Assembly: GCA_022484565.1 (NCBI GenBank)
Contig: JAKVKZ010000034.1
Location: forward strand, 1-33,780
Source of the DNA: Muribaculaceae bacterium
Lineage (GTDB): Bacteria > Bacteroidota > Bacteroidia > Bacteroidales > Muribaculaceae
Length of the DNA stretch: 33,780 bases
Reading direction: 5' to 3'
Numbering within the stretch: position 1 is the stretch's first letter; each line of letters opens with the position of its first letter. This document shows positions 26,939 through 33,780 of the stretch, one piece after another. Below the pieces are notes generated by a model that had not been told where the DNA came from, made no database searches, and saw only the letters and a list, made by a program, of their open reading frames with translations. The position numbers and the translations under genes are program-made.

Positions 26939-27106
26939 TTGATTGCTACATAATAATCAACTATATATTGCATCAGGAGACTGATTACAGCTAATATACA
27001 GCCAAATTATCAACGGCAATTCATACGTCTGTACATATTTATCGTTTAAGCATGCCACAAATTGCAAAATATGGCTAAAATATTAGGAATTTACGACAAT
27101 CATTTA

Positions 27107-27114
27107 TAACTTTG
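27107..27114 (+). promoter_or_regulatory. Probable -7 box of the small secreted protein gene
   Basis: TAACTTTG fits TAnnTTTG and ends only 7 nt before the ATG at 27122, so the transcript would be leaderless or nearly so. No good -33 TTG is visible at the expected distance. The rest of the gap from 26939 holds no recognisable feature. Confidence 0.5.
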
Positions 27115-27121
27115 CTTCGTT

Positions 27122-27436
27122 ATGAAGAAATATTTGTTCAGATATATTATTGCAGCAGTTTTAACCGTTACACCAATAGGCATAATGGCCATTGCTGCAT
27201 CGCCTGATAATCAGTCAATTGAGAATCTGGCTTCTGGACCTCGCGCCACTGGTAGCACAGGCTTCATATCATTGGTAAGTTATTCCGGCGACACCAATTT
27301 CACCATCTATTCAATAACAGGACAAATGGTGAAATCGCTCAAAGTGGCTTCAGGCACAAGCATAAATGTGGAACTGCCAGCGGGCTTCTACATAGTAAAA
27401 TGCCATGCTTGGTCGCGCAAGGTTGTCGTGAAGTAG
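27122..27436 (+). CDS. Small secreted protein resembling a lone T9SS sorting domain
   Basis: This is 104 residues. There is a signal peptide (MKKYLFRYIIAAVLTV onward, cleaved around Ala25-Ala26), then a short linker, then about 60 residues that resemble the C-terminal sorting domain of type IX secretion cargo: FTIYSITGQMVKSLKV, a gap, LPAGFYIVKCHAWSRKVVVK. Such domains normally sit at the end of large secreted proteins; here nothing large precedes it. It could be a remnant of a cargo gene, a decoy or accessory of the secretion machine, or a small beta-sandwich protein of other function. The family call is by eye and not certain. Confidence 0.6.
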   Translation: MKKYLFRYIIAAVLTVTPIGIMAIAASPDNQSIENLASGPRATGSTGFISLVSYSGDTNFTIYSITGQMVKSLKVASGTSINVELPAGFYIVKCHAWSRKVVVK

Positions 27437-27525
27437 CGCCAGAACCCTGATACGCTTCAGGATATCTGAATACCATCTCAACGTATCGCCCAGTTTATAT
27501 GTTCCACTCTTATTTTCAGTATTTT

Positions 27526-29541
27526 ATGAGAAATTCGTTTTTATTGTCTATTGCCATGGTCTCATTTTTAATGGCAACTTTTCAATTTAATATTATGGCT
27601 CAAAATTCTTTTAAAAGTTCCGATTTTGCCGCATATCCCACTTATAATGGTGAGGATTTGGGCTATTCTTACGACAAGAATGGCAATCATTTCAAACTAT
27701 GGTCGCCTAAGGCTGATTCAGTCAAACTGAAAATTTACCAACATGCTCAAGGCGGTTCACCAATATCAGTTTATGACCTGTCCAAAGATGAGGCCACAGG
27801 AGTGTGGAGCATAGTCCTACCAGATGACCTGTTTGGTAAATTCTATACCTTCCAAGTGAAATTTGCAGGCGATTGGCTTGCTGAAACTCCTGGAGTGTGG
27901 GCAAAGGCCGTCGGTGTTAACGGTCACCGCGCAGCCATTATTTATTTTTCAAAGACTAATCCCGAAGGATGGGCTGCCGACCGCGGACCAGCCACTGCAC
28001 ATATCACTGATGCCGTCATCTACGAGATGCATCACCGAGATTTTTCAATGAGTCCAAATTCAGGCATTGTCAATAAAGGCAAGTTCATTGCGATGCTTGA
28101 GGATGGTGCTGAATCACCTAATGGTGAAAAAACCGGTATAGACCACCTGAAAGAACTTGGCATCACCCATGTACATATCCTTCCATCTTTCGATTACAAC
28201 AGCATAGATGAAATGCTTCTGCCCGAAAACAAATACAATTGGGGCTACGACCCAATCAATTATAATGTTCCCGACGGCTCTTATTCAACTAATCCAGCCG
28301 ACCCGTATGTGCGCATACGTGAAATGAAGGAAATGATTGCCGCTCTTCACAAAGCAGGCATAGGAGTAGTGATGGATGTCGTCTATAACCACACAGCAAA
28401 TACCGACAATTCCAATTTTACCCTGACCGCTCCCGGTTATTATTATCGTGAACGGGAAGATGGCTCTTATTCTAATGCTTCGGGCTGCGGAAACGAGACT
28501 GCCTCCGATCGCCCACAAGTACGAAATTTCATTGTAAATTCAGTGAAGTATTGGGCAAAGGAATATCATATTGACGGCTTCCGCTTTGACCTCATGGCCA
28601 TTCATGACACTGAGACCATGAATGATGTGGTTGACGCTCTACATTCAGTCAACCCGTCAATCTTCGTATATGGGGAAGGTTGGACTGCCGGTGATTCTCC
28701 ACTTCCACCTGACCGCCGCGCACTGAAAGAGAATGTGGCTAAAATGCATGGTGTGGCGGTTTTCAGCGACGACATCCGCGACGCAATCAAGGGCAGTTAT
28801 GCCGATGAGCACGACCGCGGTTTCGCCAGCGGTAAACCCGGAAATGAGGAAACAGTGAAAATCGGTATTGTAGCTTCCACAGCCCATCCACAGGTTGACT
28901 ATTTAAAAGGCAACAACTCAAAGCATCCTTATGCTACATCTCCCGAGCAGATCATCAATTATGTATCATGCCACGATGACCTTTGCCTTACCGACAAACT
29001 TGCCGCCTCAATGCCCGGCTCATCAGTTGCCGACCGCATGCGTGCAGCAAAACTTGCACAGACAATCGTGTTCACGTCGCAGGGTACACCTTTCATGCTC
29101 TCCGGCGAAGAAATCTTCCGTGACAAAAAGGGAGTACATAACTCATACGCTTCACCTGATTCCATAAACTCAATAGACTGGAATCTGAAGAAACAGAACC
29201 GCGACCAATTTGACTACTATCGCAATCTTATAGCTATGCGTTTAGCCCACCCTGCATTCCGGATGACATCGGCTGCCGACATAGCCAAACACATAGTTTT
29301 CGACAAAGTTAATGTGCCTTGCCTTATTTCTTATTCAATTATTGGCCATGCAAACGGAGATAAATGGAAAGAAATAAAGCTCGTGTTCAACGGCTCAGAC
29401 ATGGAACAGTCGATTTCTGTTCCAAAAGGTAAATGGACAATTGTTGCACGCAATGGAGTCATCAACCAATCGGGACTTGGCACATTCGGCGGTGGCAAAA
29501 CCATAGTGGAAGCACGTTCTGCACTAATACTTGCCCAATAA
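27526..29541 (+). CDS. pulA: Secreted type I pullulanase (GH13)
   Basis: This is 671 residues from MRNSFLLSIAMV, which gives a clean signal peptide; an in-frame ATG nine codons upstream (27499) is possible. A CBM48-like domain lies at about 45-145. The GH13 catalytic domain contains the type I pullulanase motif YNWGYDP (237-243), DVVYNH (284-289), GFRFD with nucleophile Asp355, YGEGW with acid/base Glu384, and SCHDD with His483-Asp484. It hydrolyses alpha-1,6 branches of pullulan, amylopectin or glycogen fragments in the periplasm or outside. There is no lipobox and no SusCD pair nearby. No consensus promoter was found in the short gap upstream. Confidence 0.93.
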   Translation: MRNSFLLSIAMVSFLMATFQFNIMAQNSFKSSDFAAYPTYNGEDLGYSYDKNGNHFKLWSPKADSVKLKIYQHAQGGSPISVYDLSKDEATGVWSIVLPDDLFGKFYTFQVKFAGDWLAETPGVWAKAVGVNGHRAAIIYFSKTNPEGWAADRGPATAHITDAVIYEMHHRDFSMSPNSGIVNKGKFIAMLEDGAESPNGEKTGIDHLKELGITHVHILPSFDYNSIDEMLLPENKYNWGYDPINYNVPDGSYSTNPADPYVRIREMKEMIAALHKAGIGVVMDVVYNHTANTDNSNFTLTAPGYYYREREDGSYSNASGCGNETASDRPQVRNFIVNSVKYWAKEYHIDGFRFDLMAIHDTETMNDVVDALHSVNPSIFVYGEGWTAGDSPLPPDRRALKENVAKMHGVAVFSDDIRDAIKGSYADEHDRGFASGKPGNEETVKIGIVASTAHPQVDYLKGNNSKHPYATSPEQIINYVSCHDDLCLTDKLAASMPGSSVADRMRAAKLAQTIVFTSQGTPFMLSGEEIFRDKKGVHNSYASPDSINSIDWNLKKQNRDQFDYYRNLIAMRLAHPAFRMTSAADIAKHIVFDKVNVPCLISYSIIGHANGDKWKEIKLVFNGSDMEQSISVPKGKWTIVARNGVINQSGLGTFGGGKTIVEARSALILAQ

Positions 29542-29580
29542 TAAAACTACAATTTCATCTATAGGACATTCTTAAGTGGC

Positions 29581-31617
29581 ATGATAAAGCGCCTATTTAT
29601 ATCCTTTCTTGTAGCCGTTGCCGGACTTTTCTACTGTTATGGCGATGAAAGCCAGCAAGCATTATTGACGCAACTTAATTCCACGCATGGAGCAAAGCGT
29701 CTTGCCTTGGTACGCCGTCTGGCTGACTCTTACTGGAACAATCCAAAACAGGAGCAATTTCTTAATCAGCTATATGATGAAAGCCTGAGTTGCGATTCAC
29801 TTGAAAGAGCAGGCTATGCCCTTGCAGGCCTTGCAAAATATTATCACAACAATGACCAAGACAAGAAGTTGCAGCTATGCAATTCACGTATTGACATTCT
29901 TGCCCGGCAGCAAGGACATTATTCAGATTATTATTTCCGTGTCAAATCGTTTATGGCACAACGCCTTTTATGGCAAGAGCGCCACAGTGAGGCAGTAGAT
30001 TACACTCAAAACCTGTATAAACTTGCCCTTAAATACAATAATCTTGAAGGAAGAGTGTGCTGCCAAGAACTGTTCGCATTGATTTACCAATCGATGGGCA
30101 ACAACAATGATGCGTTGAAGCATATACGTATAGCTCTCAACTTAATTAACGGACAAAACTATCCGGATTTTCGTCATCACGCCCAACTACTTATTCTTGC
30201 CATTGAAATAGATCTAGAAATGGGACTTCCTGATAAGGCATTGGGGCGCATTAAAAAATTTGAAAGCATACAATCAGATATAGTCAATGGAACATACGGA
30301 GAGACTTACTTTCCTGTAAACCGCAATGAACGCCTGCTTTGCGCCTATTCCATGAATTGCTATCTTCAAAAAAAGGACTTGACAAAAGTGAAACACTTTT
30401 TAGACAAGGCTAATTCCATTAAAGAGACTGACCAATATGTGGATTTCTTCTTGATGGTTCAGACCGCAAAATATTTTACAGCCATCGGACATTATGATGA
30501 TGCCCTTAAATATGCCGACAAAATAATTAAAGTGGATTCCAGTTGCGAGAACCTAATGCTGCGTGCCTCAATTTATGAGAAGATGGGCAATTTCAAGGCC
30601 GCCAGTTCCGATTACAGTAAAGCACTTCGACTTCAGCTAAGCGACGACAACAAGAAATTCTATAAAGATGTAGCCTCATTCCAAAGTCTGTACGATAAAA
30701 TGCAGATACAAATGCAGCTAAAGAACTCTGAACTGTCGTTGCGCAAGATGCAGAATATTTTTCTGTTTTGGGCTGTCGTAGCACTGACGCTTTTCCTTGT
30801 AGTCGGCCTATTCTTCATTCTACATGACGTAAAGATGAAGAAACGATTGCGTCATGAAGATACCTTGCTGCGCGAATCGCGGGCCAACTTGAGCAGGGCT
30901 TTGGTGAAATCGGGAGAATCGAACCGCATGAAGAACAACTTCCTCATAAACATCAGCCATGAAATCCGAACTCCGCTCAATTCAATCGTCGGTTTTTCCT
31001 CAGTACTTACAAGCGAGCTATCACAGGATGATGAATCAGTGGAATACTGCAATATGATTCAGAAAGGCAGTGATGAACTGGTTTCGATAGTTGACAATAT
31101 TGTGGAAATGGCAAAGGTGGAAGCAGCCAACAGCAACTTGCTTAATCTGGAACTCCATAACGTAGCGAAAATATGTTCTGAAGCCGTGGATGAACTGAGA
31201 CTTAGCGGAAAGCTAAAGAAAAGCGTCAAGATATTGATAAACAGCAACCCAAATGACTACATGCTCGTCACAGACAGTGACCGCCTCCGCCAAGTGATTT
31301 TCAATCTCATCGACAATTCAGCAAAGAACACCACTTCAGGCAGCATTACCATTGAATACAAAGTGGAAGAAGAGCATAAGCGTGTGGTATTTTCAGTGAC
31401 CGACACAGGAACAGGCATAGATAAGGACATCCGCGATTCCATTTTCGACCCATTTGAAAAAGGAGACCAATTCGCCCAAGGAATTGGACTGGGACTATCG
31501 ATTTGCAAATTGCTTGTTGATGACTTTAAAGGTACTATATATTTGGATAAGGAATATAAAAATGGAGTAAAGATAGTATTCACCCACTCTACGGAATTGG
31601 TACAAATGGTGAAATAA
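29581..31617 (+). CDS. TPR-containing sensor histidine kinase
   Basis: This is 678 residues. A signal peptide (1-21) leads into a periplasmic array of TPR-like helical repeats (about 25-370). A coiled segment and a transmembrane helix (393-415) follow. The HisKA domain has phospho-acceptor His460 in FLINISHEIRTPLN. The HATPase domain has an N box (RLRQVIFNLIDNSAKN, 568-583), G1 DTGTGI (608-613) and G2 GIGLGLS (634-640). It ends there, with no receiver or output domain, so phosphotransfer must go to a regulator encoded elsewhere. It starts 39 nt after the pullulanase with no visible promoter, so it may be co-transcribed. Confidence 0.92.
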   Translation: MIKRLFISFLVAVAGLFYCYGDESQQALLTQLNSTHGAKRLALVRRLADSYWNNPKQEQFLNQLYDESLSCDSLERAGYALAGLAKYYHNNDQDKKLQLCNSRIDILARQQGHYSDYYFRVKSFMAQRLLWQERHSEAVDYTQNLYKLALKYNNLEGRVCCQELFALIYQSMGNNNDALKHIRIALNLINGQNYPDFRHHAQLLILAIEIDLEMGLPDKALGRIKKFESIQSDIVNGTYGETYFPVNRNERLLCAYSMNCYLQKKDLTKVKHFLDKANSIKETDQYVDFFLMVQTAKYFTAIGHYDDALKYADKIIKVDSSCENLMLRASIYEKMGNFKAASSDYSKALRLQLSDDNKKFYKDVASFQSLYDKMQIQMQLKNSELSLRKMQNIFLFWAVVALTLFLVVGLFFILHDVKMKKRLRHEDTLLRESRANLSRALVKSGESNRMKNNFLINISHEIRTPLNSIVGFSSVLTSELSQDDESVEYCNMIQKGSDELVSIVDNIVEMAKVEAANSNLLNLELHNVAKICSEAVDELRLSGKLKKSVKILINSNPNDYMLVTDSDRLRQVIFNLIDNSAKNTTSGSITIEYKVEEEHKRVVFSVTDTGTGIDKDIRDSIFDPFEKGDQFAQGIGLGLSICKLLVDDFKGTIYLDKEYKNGVKIVFTHSTELVQMVK

Positions 31618-31682
31618 ATGTGCCATTAGACTTCTTTTAGTGAATATATCATAACGAGGCTTTAATGCTCGCACAAAATTGC

Positions 31683-31690
31683 TAAATTTG
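31683..31690 (+). promoter_or_regulatory. Probable -7 box of the acyl-CoA synthetase gene
   Basis: TAAATTTG fits TAnnTTTG, 47 nt before the ATG at 31738. A TTTA at 31661-31664 is at about the right distance for -33 but lacks the G. It lies in the gap after the histidine kinase, which has no convincing terminator. Confidence 0.45.
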
Positions 31691-31737
31691 TGCAGAATTT
31701 GTAATGGATGCTTTTGCATCGTCATTAATTGTGTGTT

Positions 31738-33390
31738 ATGAACGAATCAGTTAACCAGTATATTGAAGATTCGGTAAAGAAAAATTGGGAGGAATTAGCT
31801 CTCACTGATTTCAATGGCGTCTCTTTTCAGTATCGTGACATTGCCCGCAAGATTGCCAAATTGCACATCCTTTTTGAAAATTGCGGAGTAAAACCAGGTG
31901 ATAAAGTAGCCATTTGTGGCAAAAACTCAGCACAATGGGCTGTGGCACTGTTTGCCGCTCTCACTTACGGAGCTGTGCCCGTGCCTATTCTGCATGAATT
32001 CAAGGCCGACAATATCCATCATCTTGTAAATCACAGCGAAGCCAAGCTCTTTTTCGTGGATTTAGCCATTTGGGAGAACCTTGACGCATCGCTGATGCAA
32101 AATCTCATTGGTGCATTGCTAATCAGCGATTATTCGCTGCTGCTCTCACGCAGCCAAGAACTACGCCATGCCCGTGAACATCTGAATGAGATGTTCGGAA
32201 AGCGTTATCCTGAGCGCTTCACCAAGGATGACATAAAATACTACAAGCCAGAGCGCGAGGAATTGGCCCTCATCAATTATACATCAGGCTCAACAGGATT
32301 TTCAAAGGGAGTTATGCTTCCTCATCGTGCCCTGTGGTCGAACGTAAAATTCTGCCTTGACAATCTTGATTTCATCAAGCGCGGAGACGAACTCGTGTGC
32401 ATGTTGCCACTCGCCCACATGTACGGCATGGCAATTGAACTTCTATATCCATTTGCCTGCGGATGCCACATATACTTCCTTACCCGAGTGCCATCGCCTA
32501 AGGTAATTATGGATGCCTTTGCCAAAGTACATCCGAAACTCATTGTGGCCGTTCCGCTCATTATCGAGAAGATTGTGAAAACCAAGGTGTTCCCACTACT
32601 CGAAAAGCCTTTGATGAGAATCCTCATGCGAGTGCCATACGTTGACGACAGACTTCTTGGCCGCATAAAAGAGCAATTAAGCCTTGCTTTCGGCGGAAAC
32701 ATGAAGGAGCTAATCATCGGCGGTGCCGCACTCAATGCCGATGTAGAGGCATTCCTGCGCAAAATAGGATTCCCCTACACAGTGGGCTACGGCATGACGG
32801 AATGCGCTCCACTCATAGCCTACGCACCTTGCGAAGAAATCAGGCATGGATCCTGCGGACAAATAGTTGACCGCATGGAAGGCATGGTTGATTCGCCAGA
32901 CCCAGGGAACGTGGCAGGAGAGCTTTGGGTGAGAGGCGACAACATGATGCTCGGCTACTACAAGAACCAAGAGGCTACAGACGCCATAATGAGAGACGGC
33001 TGGATGAATACAGGTGACCTATGCACATTCGATGAAGACGGCTTCATCTATATCCGCGGACGCTCAAAGAACATGATTCTCGGACCGTCAGGACAGAACA
33101 TCTATCCTGAGGAGATAGAGCAGAAAATCAACAACCTGCCATACGTGTGTGAATCCGTGGTGGTGGACAAGAGCAACCATACACTTGAAGCACTGATTTA
33201 CCCTGACATAGAAAACGGGGCAAAACAGGGATTGAGCGTGGCTGACCTTGAAAAACTCATGCGCGAAAACATTGCACAGCTCAATAAGGAGCTGCCGAGC
33301 TATTCACACATTGCAGAGGTAAAGGTTTATCTTGAGGAATTCGAGAAGACACCTAAACGCTCCATCAAGCGTTACCTATATCAGCATTAA
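31738..33390 (+). CDS. Long-chain acyl-CoA synthetase (AMP-binding)
   Basis: This is 550 residues from the ATG at 31738; a TTG three codons earlier is in frame. The adenylate-forming motifs are YTSGSTGFSKG (181-191), YGMTE in the middle, and GDLCTFDEDGFIYIRGRSKNMI at the hinge, followed by PSGQNIYPEEIEQ. It would activate fatty acids to acyl-AMP and then acyl-CoA, for uptake or recycling of lipids. At the C terminus the usual Lys of the A10 motif appears to be Ser542 (TPKRSIKRYL), with Lys at 540 and 544. There is no signal peptide. It converges on the next gene with a 21-nt gap and no terminator. Confidence 0.92.
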   Translation: MNESVNQYIEDSVKKNWEELALTDFNGVSFQYRDIARKIAKLHILFENCGVKPGDKVAICGKNSAQWAVALFAALTYGAVPVPILHEFKADNIHHLVNHSEAKLFFVDLAIWENLDASLMQNLIGALLISDYSLLLSRSQELRHAREHLNEMFGKRYPERFTKDDIKYYKPEREELALINYTSGSTGFSKGVMLPHRALWSNVKFCLDNLDFIKRGDELVCMLPLAHMYGMAIELLYPFACGCHIYFLTRVPSPKVIMDAFAKVHPKLIVAVPLIIEKIVKTKVFPLLEKPLMRILMRVPYVDDRLLGRIKEQLSLAFGGNMKELIIGGAALNADVEAFLRKIGFPYTVGYGMTECAPLIAYAPCEEIRHGSCGQIVDRMEGMVDSPDPGNVAGELWVRGDNMMLGYYKNQEATDAIMRDGWMNTGDLCTFDEDGFIYIRGRSKNMILGPSGQNIYPEEIEQKINNLPYVCESVVVDKSNHTLEALIYPDIENGAKQGLSVADLEKLMRENIAQLNKELPSYSHIAEVKVYLEEFEKTPKRSIKRYLYQH

Positions 33391-33411
33391 GGGATTAATC
33401 CAACAGGCTCA

Positions 33412-33780
33412 TTACTTGAAGTATCTTTCACAAAGCTGCTTATACTCCTTTGTGCCCTTTATATCCTTAAGCCACTGATTCATCTTGGCGCATAGGGCAG
33501 CATCAGACTTTTTCAATGTCCACGACTGGAATTGGGTAAAGCTGACGGCTGTGCCAGCATCGATATGCGGATATCGTGGCGAAAGAGTCTGCGCCACTTT
33601 CTCGTTAACCACAGCATAGCTGATTTCGCCCGTGGCAACACGCAGGAACAACTGCTCAGGGCCATACACGTCGTCGGTGGCAATATGAATAGTGTCGCCG
33701 ATTTCCCTACCAAGACTTTCGAGACGGCTACGCATTGAAGAGCCTTTCACAATATATACCGTCTGACCAGCCAAAGCAAG
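33412..33780 (-). CDS. SBP_bac_3-type solute-binding protein, C-terminal part
   Basis: The frame is open to the right edge; the visible 122 residues start in ...LALAGQTVYIVKGSSMRSRL and end at a stop after CERYFK. The pattern (LAGQTVYIVKGSS, then VATGEISYAVVNEKVAQ) fits the second half of periplasmic binding proteins of family PF00497, including the sensor half of MltF-like proteins. No transglycosylase domain follows, so it is not a full MltF. It probably binds amino acids or muropeptides in the periplasm. The signal peptide and first lobe lie outside the window. Confidence 0.75.
   Translation of the reverse strand, partial: LALAGQTVYIVKGSSMRSRLESLGREIGDTIHIATDDVYGPEQLFLRVATGEISYAVVNEKVAQTLSPRYPHIDAGTAVSFTQFQSWTLKKSDAALCAKMNQWLKDIKGTKEYKQLCERYFK

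Noticed and set aside
27446-27461. CCTGA...TCAGG hairpin after the small secreted protein gene as a terminator
   Set aside because: The stem is only 5 bp and no T run follows.

Overview
The window comes from a member of the Bacteroidota, most likely order Bacteroidales; a Muribaculaceae-like gut lineage is my guess but not proven. The evidence is: promoters of the Bacteroides type (TAnnTTTG at -7, TTG or TTTG at -33); almost no Shine-Dalgarno sequences before ribosomal genes; a ribosomal supercluster with no tuf after fusA and no adk after secY; a zinc-less L36; the Bacteroidota-type alternative GlmU; and a secreted protein that looks like a lone type IX sorting domain.

Region 1 (1-1531): two diverged 111-bp tandem repeats with internal dyads, a purine-rich gap, then a secreted DUF1460 amidase-like protein on the + strand. 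It converges on the ribosomal cluster across a shared bidirectional terminator.

Region 2 (1625-19726, all - strand): a near-continuous run of 33 genes fusing the str, S10, spc and alpha operons. In transcription order these are rpsL, rpsG, fusA, rpsJ, rplC, rplD, rplW, rplB, rpsS, rplV, rpsC, rplP, rpmC, rpsQ, rplN, rplX, rplE, rpsN, rpsH, rplF, rplR, rpsE, rpmD, rplO, secY, map, infA, rpmJ, rpsM, rpsK, rpsD, rpoA, rplQ. rpmD and rpmJ were found by translating the gaps by hand. A strong promoter lies before rpsL. Foldable RNA elements lie in the rpsL leader, between rpsL and rpsG, and between rpsK and rpsD.

Region 3 (19996-26877): an orphan rfbC-like epimerase (-), an alternative GlmU (+), a three-gene siderophore, heme or cobamide-type ABC importer (- strand; binding lipoprotein, permease, ATPase), and a divergent heme catalase (+). 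The importer and catalase have back-to-back promoters in one 285-bp gap, which suggests linked iron/heme and oxidative-stress functions.

Region 4 (27122-33780): a small secreted sorting-domain-like protein, a secreted type I pullulanase, a TPR sensor histidine kinase with no response regulator beside it, a long-chain acyl-CoA synthetase (all +), and the 3' part of an SBP_bac_3-type solute-binding protein (-) that runs off the right edge.

Most of the window is conserved housekeeping DNA. I see no clear new multi-gene system. The points most worth a second look are the 111-bp repeats, the candidate ribosomal-protein RNA leaders, the free-standing sorting domain, the short upstream ORF before the catalase, the C-terminal extension of the ABC ATPase, and the four isolated Shine-Dalgarno sites.
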